A DNA stretch of 64,000 nt from Dendrolimus kikuchii (GCA_019925095.2 CM034392.1:13473887-13537886), one strand, 5' to 3'; shown: positions 55,701 through 62,654, numbered from the stretch's first letter. The notes: generated by a model not told the origin, from the letters alone. A program made the numbers and translations.

Positions 55701-57805
55701 GGATAACTTTTATGTGATGATTGAAAAATCAGCTCTAAAAACAATCAACATCCTATAACTCCTGTTTATTTTTAACCAACATTTTATTTTTTTAAATAAA
55801 ACTGCATAGCAAAACAATACCACCCTTTCCACCAAAAACTCACTCAAAGATTAAGGCCTCTTTAAATCTGTAGCAAAGTATACAGAAGAAAATACGGCAT
55901 GTAATTAATTTCGCGGTGCAAGTCATATACACGCCTCCTATAGTATTCCATAGGCTAGTGACAACAGAATTTGCGGAAAAACTCGCATATCCGAATTTAA
56001 ATCCCAAGCAAGATTGATTCCGTGGTATACAGGTTTCTATAAAGTTTCCATGCGTTACAGATTTTGCAGGAAAAAATCGCAATAACGATAACAATTAACA
56101 AATTTTTATTGTTCTCTAAGCTCTTGTATAAAGGTCGTCATCGCAACAAAAGTCAATATATCAAAAGAAACTGCAAAAAAACATAAAATCCTAACTAAGT
56201 TAATTGTACATATTATACATACACCTAAAACATACATTCTTAACTTTGTTTTGATATAAACAAAACTATATTTAAGGCCATAAACAAAGTATTCAAATGG
56301 TTCTAAGATGTTTTGTATAATTTTTTCCCACTTGGGCACCTAGTGTAGTTTGACTAATTTCACAGACAATTTACTCGTGGAATCTTCCCAATACTTTTTC
56401 TTGTCTTCGGTACACTTTGCTTTGTTATTGGATTTGAGTAGCAATTTTTTTCAAAGTGACGTAGCGTTGTTTATTATTTTGTGAACTAATCTCACGAGTT
56501 TCTATTTTTAGCTGCAGTTACTTATGTGAAATTGTTTACATTTACATCACATGGTTTTGTACATTCTCTTATTTCATATAATATTAACACAAAGGACCAT
56601 AGAAACATTGGGAAAATCATCCAGATTTTTTTATACATCATATCACAATTAACCTTAAGTCAGTATAATAAACAGTCATTAATTTTGAATTTCTTAGAGC
56701 GTGTTAAAGTGTACATTAGAAAGTAGAAGTCAAAATATCATAGTTTTTCATAGTGAATCTACAAATGAGTGCGGTCGAGAAAGAAAAATCAGAGTTTTAT
56801 AATGGTTTCTACACTCCATGCATCAAGACTTTAATGATGATGATGAGTTTAAAACGGTAGGAACGCGGCATATTGACATAAATTATACACCGCAGAATTG
56901 ATATTAAGAAATGTTTGAAATCTAAGGGGCAAATCTTATATTATGTGCTTACGGTTGCCAGGCTTATTAAGTTATTATACTGTTATAAACTTAATAAATT
57001 ATTATGTGCTTTGGTTCTGGTGTGAATATAATCAAAATGCTTTATTTACCATGTCTCCTGTACATGCTTCATTTAAAAGTCAAAACCTACCTAAAAACCA
57101 ACCTGTTCTTTCCGGCTTCTTGGGTTCCCTTTTGAAATTATTGTTATCCCTAAAAAAAGATGACAGCCATCCTGATCCCTTAGGAGGACGAGCTGTAGTT
57201 CTTCTAGTATTCGGTTTCTTTGTAGTCCGTACAGGACGGCGGGTCGTTGACGCAGGGCGGCTCGCCACGGGCCGGCGTGTTGCAACTGGGCGGCGAGTAG
57301 TGGACGGGCGCCGAATAGTTACCGGGCGGCGGGTGGAAGTCGGCCGGCGAGTTGTCGACGTCGCCTTGGTATGCGGCCTGCTTGAGCTCGATTGCTCCTC
57401 CACCTCTTCTGAAGGATCTACCCAGACGTAATGATGCTCTATTTGCACCATAGGATGGGTTGTCACAAATTCGTGTTTAATAAATGGTGCCTTAGTCACT
57501 ATAAAATTGGTATGGCTATGTATATTAATATTTGTAGTCTTTATAACTTTTTTGTCTTCACCTTTGGTGTTCATCATCGTCACATTCACTCTGGGGATTT
57601 TACTCCTCAATATCACTTTGGCACGGGATGTGGTGCTGCGAATACGCGGCTGAGGGGTGTTATTCTCGTATGAGTCGTCGTATTCGTCCCATACGAAATA
57701 AGGGTCGTCGGACTCTGATATGGAGACATCGGAGGATTCGGGTGGCGGGCGGCGGGCGGCCACCGCGCACGCCAGCAGCGCGAGCAGCGCCAGGCGACGC
57801 GCCAT
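24582..57805 (-). CDS. Secreted M14 metallocarboxypeptidase-like protein, predicted inactive (complete, 9 exons)
   Basis: The join is 57091-57805, 50374-50577, 46365-46624, 38239-38448, 37502-37688, 35690-35840, 31910-32099, 25704-25850, 24582-24803 (minus): 2286 nt, 761 aa, all phases consistent. Residues 1-17 are a signal peptide; 24-46 acidic; 152-207 tandem RRP-x-x-T repeats; 210-306 a Trp/Ser/Asn-rich linker; ~318-395 the M14 propeptide; ~420-755 the peptidase fold. Zinc ligands His501, Glu504 (HARE) and His645 are kept, as are Arg503, Arg593, Tyr647 and the Cys586/Cys609 pair. Measured against bovine carboxypeptidase A, Arg127 is Ser559, Asn144 is Asp592, Tyr248 is Gln697 and Glu270 is Asp720. 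These residues hold the substrate carboxylate and do catalysis, so a zinc-binding pseudoenzyme is inferred. The frame is intact over 33 kb, which argues against a pseudogene. Introns total ~31 kb of repeats. Confidence 0.9.
25430..25505 (+). repeat. Dispersed repeat fragment with (GGAC)n
   Basis: GGACGGACGGACGG is followed by AAGGGTTCCGTTTTTGCC and CTACGGAATTATAAAAA, a common lepidopteran interspersed repeat in intron 8. Confidence 0.5.
25704..25850 (-). CDS. Carboxypeptidase-like exon 8: third zinc ligand
   Basis: The acceptor is AATTCCAG|GTGTTT and the donor TATCAA|GTTAGT. It encodes [17 protein letters not shown], with zinc ligand His645 and Tyr647 (Tyr198 position). Confidence 0.9.
26812..26893 (+). 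mobile_element. RTE-type LINE 3' end fragment
   Basis: AAGCGGACCCTGGACGTCGG, AACCGGGATTTAACGCTCGG and a GATGATGAAGATGAT tail form the usual lepidopteran RTE terminus. Only the tail is present. Confidence 0.6.
26905..27339. mobile_element. Long inverted-repeat element, copy 2
   Basis: It has the same arms as 7846-9730 but is uninterrupted. The left side has GGCCCTGAAGGGCC, GGATTTTTGAAAAATCAATT and AAAATAGACCATTTTATTCA. The right side mirrors it with TTTTTAAAAAATCTAATGAT and CACTTTAGTTT. There is no coding capacity. A duplicated CATTCCTTCACAGAAATT links it to copy 1. Confidence 0.75.
27363..28665 (+). mobile_element. maT (DD37D) transposon, copy 1
   Basis: The terminal repeats are GTCTGGCCATAAATACTGTT and the complement of AATATTTATGGCAAGAC, with TA outside. 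One transposase frame runs from [12 protein letters not shown] (27501) to about 28530. It has an HTH with Ser-Gly-Arg-Pro-Arg, catalytic Asp in LFTDEKIF, Asp in [10 protein letters not shown] and Asp in LNPLDYDLW, with 37 residues between the last two. In-frame stops at 27724, 28369 and about 28525 make it defective. Confidence 0.9.
27501..28530 (+). pseudogene. maT transposase, three in-frame stops
   Basis: There is no frameshift: the frame is continuous apart from single-base stops (TAA at 27724; TGA at 28369 and about 28525). The DD37D triad is intact, so inactivation looks recent and point-mutational. Confidence 0.85.
28666..28724. repeat. (TA)n microsatellite
   Basis: A ~59-bp TA run directly beside the right end of maT copy 1. 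Confidence 0.95.
28952..29090 (+). mobile_element. RTE LINE 3' fragment with a snap-back 5' end
   Basis: The frame reads [20 protein letters not shown] then EKTYSADSK, the usual RTE ORF2 C-terminus. Its 5' edge is a perfect 19-bp hairpin: ATCATCATATCATCCTTCA (28952-28970), loop CACA, TGAAGGATGATATGATGAT (28975-28993). Confidence 0.7.
29100..31909. other. Rest of intron 7 of the carboxypeptidase-like gene
   Basis: AT-rich intron with no supported gene or recognised repeat. The short ORFs here lack known motifs or usable splice context. Confidence 0.5.
31910..32099 (-). CDS. Carboxypeptidase-like exon 7: VDTDRNW, Asn144 replaced
   Basis: The acceptor is TTTGTAG|GTTTCC and the donor AAAG|GTAGGC. 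It encodes [16 protein letters not shown]. The usual Asn-Arg pair is Asp592-Arg593. Cys586 and Cys609 match the family disulfide. Confidence 0.9.
32100..34139. other. Intron 6, first part: no gene seen
   Basis: AT-rich. A 21-bp near-palindrome (ATTGGCCGCA, one base, TGCGGCCAAT) is at about 33459-33479. A weak dispersed-repeat trace lies around 33850-33990. Confidence 0.4.
34140..34200 (-). mobile_element. LINE-B 3'-tail fragment
   Basis: On the minus strand it reads GCCTGGAAGAGATCGCTTTTAACGATAAGG-like text, the same hairpin-bearing 3' UTR as 14560-14610. It is a very short 5'-truncated copy. Confidence 0.6.
34265..35565 (-). mobile_element. maT (DD37D) transposon, copy 2
   Basis: TA flanks at 34263-34264 and 35566-35567. 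The ends are GTCCAGCCATAAGTTCTGTT and the complement of AACAGTATTTATGGCCAAAC. The transposase is on the minus strand in at least four frames: HTH with [18 protein letters not shown] (35094-35507), the first Asp region in MKKFSRL-type text, and an intact 134-codon end with [10 protein letters not shown] and LSPLDFKLW (34419-34823). The spacing is 37 residues. It carries frameshifts instead of stops, so it decayed separately from copy 1. Confidence 0.9.
35690..35840 (-). CDS. Carboxypeptidase-like exon 6: NPDGY and the lost Arg127
   Basis: The acceptor is TTAAAG|GTGCAG and the donor GGATG|GTAAGT. It encodes [19 protein letters not shown] then RLWSKTR. Active enzymes have W-R-K-x-R here; the codon is AGT (Ser559). 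Confidence 0.9.
35841..37501. other. Intron 5: no gene seen
   Basis: AT-rich intron. No supported repeat or coding segment on either strand. Confidence 0.5.
37502..37688 (-). CDS. Carboxypeptidase-like exon 5: HxxE zinc site
   Basis: The acceptor is AATAACAG|GTCTCA and the donor GGATTAG|GTAAGA. It holds [20 protein letters not shown], with zinc ligands His501 and Glu504. A Lys-rich insert ([13 protein letters not shown]) precedes it. Confidence 0.95.
38239..38448 (-). CDS. Carboxypeptidase-like exon 4: propeptide/peptidase junction
   Basis: The acceptor is TTGTTAG|AAAGCT and the donor ATTAAG|GTATGG. The basic region NPRLSKKQR is a likely processing zone. The peptidase domain opens with [19 protein letters not shown] and reaches the [11 protein letters not shown] strand. 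Confidence 0.9.
38449..39533. other. Intron 3, 3' part: no gene seen
   Basis: AT-rich, with a moderately GC-rich patch at 39210-39300. Nothing is recognised. Confidence 0.4.
39536..41065 (+). mobile_element. mariner (DD34D) transposon split by a SINE
   Basis: The terminal repeats GGTTGGGGAAAAAGT at 39536 and ACTTTTTCCCCAACC at 41051-41065 are flanked by TA. The transposase starts at 39715 ([19 protein letters not shown]). It carries [30 protein letters not shown] (first Asp), HYDNARSH (second) and APSDFHLF (third), with 34 residues between the last two. A frameshift near 39990, stops near 40197 and the SINE at 40550 inactivate it. Without the SINE it is ~1.2 kb, close to full mariner length. 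Confidence 0.92.
40550..40864 (+). mobile_element. SINE-like retroposon, copy 3 (longest)
   Basis: It runs from ATCCGTGCAGGAACGGAG to CTGCAATAAAAAAAAA and interrupts the mariner ORF after SREDS. The matching GGACT on both sides is a possible 5-bp duplication. This copy defines the ~313-bp unit. Its last ~85 bp match the LINE-C 3' end. Confidence 0.85.
41675..41935 (-). mobile_element. RTE-type LINE 3' fragment
   Basis: The plus-strand text CGCAGTTCACTGCTGGACGT, AGGCCTCTCCAAGTAGGCGC and ACACGGTCTCCACTCCAGAA is the complement of a common lepidopteran RTE ORF2 end. The outer edge TCATCGTCAGCC is the tail. Confidence 0.65.
42367..42374. repeat. hAT target-site duplication, left
   Basis: CGAACACG is identical to 45639-45646. 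Confidence 0.88.
42680..45006 (+). mobile_element. CR1/Jockey-like LINE ('LINE-C'), decayed, inside the hAT element
   Basis: The endonuclease part reads [20 protein letters not shown], with Asp of GDFN replaced by Asn, then GTSDHCLLS. The RT is mostly deleted; [16 protein letters not shown] remains at about 43962, and NADD stands where YADD should be. The C-terminus is [20 protein letters not shown] to [14 protein letters not shown]. The 3' UTR ends GTCTGCTGTACTCCAGCTATAAAAAA. A 32-bp hairpin sits at 44167-44238. Confidence 0.82.
44167..44238. repeat. Perfect 32-bp inverted repeat, 8-nt loop, in LINE-C
   Basis: Arms 44167-44198 and 44207-44238 are exact complements; each holds CCTTGTCCATTTCAACCCC or its complement. 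The right arm replaces expected coding sequence, so it is a snap-back duplication. Confidence 0.92.
45007..45115 (-). pseudogene. mariner transposase N-terminal fragment
   Basis: The minus-strand frame reads [18 protein letters not shown] then HSGNFDL, as in the mariner helix-turn-helix region. LINE-C cuts it off immediately after GNFDL. Confidence 0.6.
45639..45646. repeat. hAT target-site duplication, right
   Basis: CGAACACG is identical to 42367-42374. Confidence 0.88.
45850..45967 (-). mobile_element. LINE-B 3'-tail copy
   Basis: The plus strand starts TAGATAGATAACGCTTTATT (the CTAT tail in reverse) and runs to AAAAGCGATCTCTTCCAGAC. It matches 14555-14695. Confidence 0.75.
46365..46624 (-). 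CDS. Carboxypeptidase-like exon 3: propeptide
   Basis: The acceptor is TTTTACAG|TCAAAA and the donor TTGCAG|GTAAGT. It encodes [20 protein letters not shown] and [20 protein letters not shown], the typical M14 activation-segment fold. Confidence 0.9.
46625..47590. other. Intron 2, first part: no gene seen
   Basis: AT-rich intron, no recognised element. Confidence 0.45.
47612..47733. repeat. Short fold-back (~33-bp arms)
   Basis: TGGCATTAGAGTTAAGCGAA (left) pairs with TTCGTTTAGCGCTAATGCCA (right), followed by matching ATAGA/TCTAT text. It is probably a small MITE. The ends are uncertain. Confidence 0.55.
47932..48005 (-). mobile_element. SINE/LINE-C tail fragment
   Basis: CAGATAGGCAAATGGCCCAC and TTGATGGAAAATTGTTGCCG match the shared 3' tail in reverse. 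Only ~70 bp remain. Confidence 0.55.
48326..48550. mobile_element. Non-autonomous hAT element (225 bp)
   Basis: The ends are CAGGGGTCACCAA and TTGGTGACCCCTG. The 8-bp flanks ATATATGG and GTATATGG match at 7 of 8. Inside are GCGGACCGC and CGGACCGCC subterminal motifs. Confidence 0.85.
48742..49023 (-). mobile_element. SINE-like retroposon, copy 4
   Basis: Poly-T at 48742, TTGCTGTAGTACAGCAGACA, through to TCTCCGTTCCTGCACGGAT. It is near full length but more diverged than the 40550 copy. Confidence 0.75.
49085..49470 (+). pseudogene. LINE-C ORF2 C-terminal fragment
   Basis: [20 protein letters not shown] and [19 protein letters not shown] parallel 44500-44840 in the nested LINE-C. Frameshifts follow [11 protein letters not shown], and [11 protein letters not shown] is reached in another frame. 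Confidence 0.8.
49605..49797 (+). mobile_element. SINE-like retroposon, copy 5 (5'-truncated)
   Basis: It runs from GTCTACAGTATGCCGCCATA to GTCTGCTGAAATTATGCAAT and an A-rich end. It could instead be the tail of the LINE-C fragment just upstream, but the TATGCCGCC block belongs to the SINE. Confidence 0.7.
50374..50577 (-). CDS. Carboxypeptidase-like exon 2: linker
   Basis: The acceptor is TTCTTTAG|GGTTTT and the donor AGCACAG|GTGAGA. It encodes [20 protein letters not shown] and an Asp/Ser/Thr-rich stretch. The aromatic FFSKIFDWF echoes WLSSFFRD at the end of exon 1. A SINE begins only ~35 bp beyond this acceptor. Confidence 0.8.
50612..50875 (+). mobile_element. tRNA-derived SINE
   Basis: It opens with TAGTTTAGTGGTTAGGGCAC, an A-box-like tRNA head, then AAGGATCCGAAG near the B-box position. 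It ends with GAACCTAGCAATGGGACATT and TATAGGCTGTTAAAAA. The head starts ~35 bp from the exon 2 acceptor of the carboxypeptidase-like gene. Confidence 0.65.
50876..52369. other. Intron 1 segment: no gene seen
   Basis: AT-rich. A slightly GC-rich patch (51080-51180) with a 96-codon ORF has no recognisable motif. Confidence 0.4.
52370..52740 (+). repeat. Dispersed repeat with an internal ~150-bp duplication
   Basis: TTTATCGGGATAAAA and CCCGGGATATAAGCT occur twice (from 52394 and 52543), followed by a CAGACAGGCAAACAGAAAGA run. It is related to 21955-22100 and 62655-62930. Confidence 0.6.
54052..54240 (-). mobile_element. RTE-like LINE 3' fragment, same family as 13807-14360
   Basis: The complement of 14200-14365, ending in a (CATA)n run at 54054-54071, the TATG tail in reverse. 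It contains the same GGCGTGAAGTTATG junction. Confidence 0.8.
55074..55308 (-). mobile_element. SINE-like retroposon, copy 6
   Basis: Poly-T, TTGCATGAGTTCAGCAAACA, GGTTACCAACGCCTAG, then up to ACGCTACCACCTGA. It stops at the same internal position as the copy at 12443. Confidence 0.8.
55563..55736. mobile_element. Short MITE, copy 2
   Basis: TTTTTCAATTACCAGATAAG on the left and CTTTTATGTGATGATTGAAA on the right are inverted. The internal ATATTCATAGAATAAAAT matches copy 1 at 9763-9900. Confidence 0.7.
55740..57090. other. Intron 1, 5' part: no gene seen
   Basis: AT-rich. Several short ORFs without motifs or codon bias. No repeat is recognised. Confidence 0.4.
57091..57805 (-). CDS. Carboxypeptidase-like exon 1: signal peptide and Thr/Arg/Pro repeats
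   Basis: The ATG at 57805 is followed by [17 protein letters not shown]. Residues 152-207 repeat [30 protein letters not shown] and so on. The coding DNA is a GC-rich minisatellite (57225-57365). The donor is TTTTTAG|GTAGGT in phase 1; reading on would stop four codons later. Confidence 0.85.
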
Positions 57806-58990
57806 GTGACGAGCGTGTGCGCATGGCGAGGTGCGCGAGCACTGTACCGGCTGCAGCCGCCGCCACCTTCCCTGCCACCACCATTACGAGACGATGTCGC
57901 TTTCAACGCGCCACCATCCACTAGGTCAGGCGGTTCGCTCGGCCGATCTTACACCCGACCTAACACTCAGCCGTATCAAAGGCCATCTCATTGCAGTCAT
58001 TATTTAAAACAGATGGCTATGATCAAAGATCTCTCTACTCTTAGTCTTTACTTATTTTAAAGGTTCCAGGAAGCGTACGTATCACGATTGTACAATAAAA
58101 GAAAAAGATTTAAAAATTAATGTTGGTAATTACGTTTGGCCCTAATCTCTTAACGTCGACTCCGTTTGAAAAATTCGACAAAGTTCGCCAAAAAGCGTTT
58201 GGAGAGTAAGCCTTCTGCTGGGACCTCTCAGGTATCAAAGTCCCAGTGTTATGTCACAAGGCTATGTAAAAATTTCATTTCTCTTATTCCCTGGACTTCG
58301 AATCAATTCGACACTTGATATATCTGTTGTCATAATATTATTAACGAAAGGTATATATTGTTTATTAATACATGATCAGCTCAATGCTCGTCGTTTCCAC
58401 ACCACAATACAGATACGTGACTAATAAGATACAGCGCATTAGAAAATAATACAACAATGGTAGATCAGAAATTATGTTTACCAATATCGGTTATAACCTG
58501 AATTTTTCTATAATATACTACGGTTTTCCACGCGGTTTCGCTCCCGTAATGTAAATTTTAGATCCATATCTCAAGGAAATTGTCAATTTTTGGGGATAAA
58601 TGTTATCTATTCTCATTCCCGTTATCCAAATAAATGCACTTGCTGAATGCATTACTGCATTAACACTAAGCGTTTCTAAAGATTCATTTCATTATATTCG
58701 TTTAAGGCGTATCTCCATTAAAGTTTTTAGTAACTTCTGTTTTGAACTTTACAAAAATCATTAACTTTTGTTTCCACTGTGTCTCCACCGAATTGAAAAA
58801 AATCGCCAAAAATTGGAGAAACATTTCAATTGATAACTAGATGTCTCCATCAGTATTGTTAGCAACATGTATTTGAACGACAATGATATTACACAGGCAG
58901 CCGCATGACATGTTTTACAATTTGTGTGCCTATAAATAATATAAGGGTATTCACAATTTCTACACCAGTCATAGTAATAGGCTGATATTG
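57806..58990. promoter_or_regulatory. Upstream region of the carboxypeptidase-like gene
   Basis: The first ~150 bp upstream of the ATG are GC- and CpG-rich, as expected for a 5' UTR or promoter. No TATA box is seen. The rest (58060-58990) is AT-rich without a supported feature. Confidence 0.35.
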
Positions 58991-58994
58991 CCAT

Positions 58995-59535
58995 CTTTTA
59001 GATTGCAAAAACAACTGCCCTCTTTCTTGGGGGCTGGTATACGCGTTTTCAATAAGATTCCCAATGAAATGTTAAATCTGCCTTTCACTAAATTTAAAAC
59101 CAAATTAAAAAGTATCTTGCTTAAAAAGGGGTACTACCACAGATCATAAAAACACAGTTTATGATCTGTGGGTACTACATTATCGAAGAATACTTAAATG
59201 ACAAAACTTCATTTACATAGCAGCTCGGTCCAGCCTCTTATACTATCTATTGTATAAAGTTTATATCTTCCCAAACATGTAAGGAATTTATGGAGATATG
59301 TTGCAGTATACATTTTTAGTACGTCATGTCATTATTATAATTATAATAATATTGTTCTTTCCTTTTATTGTGTCTTTCCCATACTGAGTATGCACTGTTT
59401 ACTACAACTCCATTAATTCTTCGAAAAGCAATTGTGTAACATATTTCTGTATAAATATTTAAAAAATAAAAAGAGTTTGAGCTAGATAAATAAGAAGAAA
59501 AACAATTATTAGCTAGACGTGTTGCTGGGGAGTTT
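58995..59535 (+). mobile_element. LINE 3' fragment (ORF2 end)
   Basis: The frame reads AGIRVFNKIPNEMLNLPFTK then FKTKLKSILLKKGYY, the usual end of several insect LINE ORF2 proteins. A 33-bp palindromic insertion interrupts it at 59138. The 3' UTR-like text GGGGAGTTTCTTGCCGCTTC is at 59527-59546, and similar text lies near 26150. Confidence 0.55.
59138..59170. mobile_element. 33-bp palindromic insertion flanked by 8-bp direct repeats
   Basis: The arms are CACAGATCATAAA and TTTATGATCTGTG with a 7-nt centre. GGTACTAC precedes it (59130-59137) and follows it (59171-59178). It splits the LINE frame after KKGYY. Confidence 0.75.
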
Positions 59536-59549
59536 CTTGCCGCTTCTTC

Positions 59550-61224
59550 TTTTTAACAGCAATAACATTAATTATAACAATAAATTTCGAACCGGTGTAC
59601 AATCCGCAAAAGACGCGTGTTCCAGAAAATGGCATGGCAAGAACTTTCGTTAACAACGCAAGCACACGCACACAAGTAAAAAACATCAGTTTTAAGGGGC
59701 GGGGTTTTATTATTATCTGTTTTAGATTTTACAAGAAGGCAATAAAATCGAAGTCCGTAAACAAACCGAGAGCAGAATACAAGAGAGGCATCGTCAATCG
59801 GCAAAGTGCCTATTTCAACTAAACACGAGTAATTGTTTCCTTTAGTTTAAACACTTCAGAAACTTCCTGATCGGTGTATATGAGATTAGAGAGTGTGTGC
59901 GTGGATGTCGAAACTTTATAAGCCGTTCAAAGCAAAATGTTAGAGAACTGATCAAGGAGGAATTTGATTGACCGTACATAGACTAGGAAGTAAAATTTAG
60001 TTTTAACTTATATGTATGTTGACCTTCAAAAAATGATTTCCAGTGGAACTTATTTTGAATAAAAACTTGAATTTGAATTTATTTCTGTTTCCAACTAATG
60101 TTCCCACTGCAAGCGTCTCCACAGAGGGATTGAACATCGGCAACAAGCGTTCTTTTGATTTTTACCGCCAAATATGGAAACACGTTTCCCGACATTTGTT
60201 TACAATTTTTGTTCTCAACACAAGGTAATTTCAGAAACATTAGTCACCAACACGTGTTGACAACACAAAACTTGGAAACTTTTCTTTGGAGGACACACAG
60301 CTTTAAAGCTAATGCCACTTGTCTACAAGCTCAGTCCAGTGTACATTCATTATCCAGATTCCCATAAGTCGCGGCTGTCAATCGCGTTCGTAAGCCACAT
60401 CTTATAATATGATCGATGCTTTTTTACAACAACGGGTTTTAAAATTTGCCGGAAATGTGTGTCTATTATAATCTATATTAGAGCTTATGTAAATATTGAA
60501 TACGTAGTGTTGTAAAATGTAACAAAAGAAACTTGATTTAAAGTGAACAATTATGTTAATATAAACAAGATAAGAAAAGTGTAGACAATGAAAGAAAGTA
60601 CAATTTTATAATAAACAATGTATTTGTACAGTTGTTTTTGATTTATAACTTTAAAATAGTATATTTATGATTAAACATGTGTTGAATAAACAAAAGCATA
60701 GTTTATTTTATTCATATAAGCATGAAATGTAGATCAGATATTACGGTCGGTTAGTATATGATGATATGTCCATGAGGGTGTTTCAAACAACATATTCTTA
60801 AAGGGAAACGCGCCCGGTACTGGTAGATCATAACTATTACCAGTTTTCCTTAAATGATTGACCCGCTTTCTTACAGTGCAGTGGTTGGATTTCCCTGGTA
60901 GTAATTGTAAAAGGTTAACAATTTTTAGTAATGGCTTTGTAATTTTTATCTATACTTAAACCGATTAGATATCATAAATGTTTAAAATAGACCGGATACT
61001 TGATTAAATCTAAACAATTCTTAGTAATTACTTATAAGAAATTATATTTTGCGTATAAAATTCTTTAAAATTAAATAATTTTTTAATAAAAATTTTAAAC
61101 TAATATCAGTCAAGTGTTTTTTAAGGCGAATTGACGGGTTTACGGCAGCGGTAATCTCGAAGAGCAGGTTGAGATACTCATGATGTTTTCTTTCACCGTC
61201 AGCACTTAGAAATCGTATCGTATC
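59550..61224. other. Upstream intergenic stretch, no gene seen
   Basis: AT-rich with short ORFs at 59595-59822 and 60043-60228 that have no known motif. TTTTGAATAAAAACTTGAAT at 60053 looks like a retroposon tail. Confidence 0.4.
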
Positions 61225-61337
61225 ATATAGAATAGAGTATTCTTTATTGCACAACATAATACGCATGAGTTAACAATCATATAGCTAGTACAATCGGTGG
61301 TCTTATCGCTAACAGCGATTTCTTCCAGACAACCTTC
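61225..61337 (-). mobile_element. LINE-B 3'-tail copy
   Basis: TATTCTTTATTGCACAACAT and CGCTAACAGCGATTTCTTCC match the hairpin-bearing LINE-B 3' UTR in reverse. Confidence 0.65.
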
Positions 61338-62009
61338 TGGAGATAATTTTACATTTCTAATAATGGGTCGGTATTCAGTGCGCATAGTTTAAAATGTATA
61401 TAATCATAAAATATAAAAATACACATACATATTTATATAGAAATATATGTACATAGAGTTATATACACATACATAAAACACTGTTTACAAATTTAGATAG
61501 TGATCTTTGAAGAGTTTATTAAAAATTGTAAGTGACTGTGCACTTCTGATGCTCATTTGTAATGCATCCCACAACCTTACAGCCTGCACAGTAAAAGATT
61601 TCTGACAAAATTGCGTAGAATGTATTAGCGTCATTAGTCGCAGATTTGCTAATGACCTCAAGAGCCTTGTACTACTTTCTTGATGGAACTAAAATCGTTC
61701 CTTCAAATAGAAGGGCGTTTTAGGGCTAAAGAGTAGGTACATTATACAGAAGGGATAACACTTGAGCATTCCGACGAAAGCGGATAAGAAGCTATTGTTA
61801 ATGTGTATATCGTACTATATACACATTAAGCCAGAAATAGATATTGCCAAAGTGGAGTATACATGCAACAGGCACTAAACCACCAGGTGCTCGCTAACTT
61901 GTTAAGCTTATAATAAGAAAGGAGATGGGAATTTTTCGGCCGAAGTAATATAATAAGTTGAAAGATGGCTTAAAAAAGCGTTATATTTTTCTAGAACATA
62001 GTTGAAAAC

Positions 62010-62393
62010 ATGAGCCCTAAACTCTATCTGAAGGCTTTTATATATTATGCCGGCGGCCCGGCCGACGGGCATGCCGCCAACAAATCCGGCGGCATTCCTA
62101 GAGCGTATTTGACCTGTAATAGAAACGGAACGCGTCTGTCAACGTCATTTCACAGGCGCGTCAACCGTGACGTACAGGAGCTTCAGACCCCCTTCGCCGA
62201 TTATTACATGGAGCCTCTAGAGCCACGTATTGTTAAGATTTACAAATTAAGATACCTGATTGTGGATAATAAAATAAAACCATCGAAGACTGGAACATAT
62301 CTTTTATTGACAACAATACAGACCGGCCGCACAAACGAGCCGCTTGCATGGCTGCCGGAGTATGCTAGCGTATTGCGCAGGGAGCCGGCGTAA
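62010..62393 (+). other. Unrecognised 127-codon ORF
   Basis: MSPKLYLKAFIYYAGGPADG to EYASVLRREPA. It is more GC-rich than its flanks. No domain, signal peptide or membrane segment is seen, and no splice context supports a host exon. It may be part of the same element as the MADF-like scrap 60 bp downstream. Confidence 0.25.
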
Positions 62394-62456
62394 ATTCGCT
62401 CCCGGCATTCAATTGATAGTGTAGTGCAGTGTGATCTACTTAAAACATATTAAAAT

Positions 62457-62525
62457 GTCGTTTAATTGGGATGCCGAAGCTGTGTCGCTTCTAATTGAAC
62501 AATTTCCCGAAAGTGACATTTTGTA
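62457..62525 (+). pseudogene. MADF/Myb-like domain scrap
   Basis: MSFNWDAEAVSLLIEQFPES then DIL and a stop where Trp is expected. The start resembles MADF or SANT-like domains found in transcription factors and in the DNA-binding partner of Harbinger elements. It is too short to place. Confidence 0.3.
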
Positions 62526-62654
62526 GAATTCCAAAATGTAGATTGTAAGAATAGAAATAAACGGATGGACCTGTTGAAAATAATTACAAGTTTATTTGGC
62601 ATTTACAAAAGTGAACTACAAATACTATAATTTTTTCGTAAAAGCATAACAAAC

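Noticed and set aside
55840..56094. Cys-containing 84-codon minus-strand ORF, considered as an extra exon
   Set aside because: It does not fit the carboxypeptidase reading frame. Exon 1 joins exon 2 directly in phase, and no family motif is present.
58761..58994. Cys-rich 77-codon minus-strand ORF resembling a small zinc-binding protein
   Set aside because: The Cys pairs do not match a known spacing, and the reading frame has no supporting flanks.
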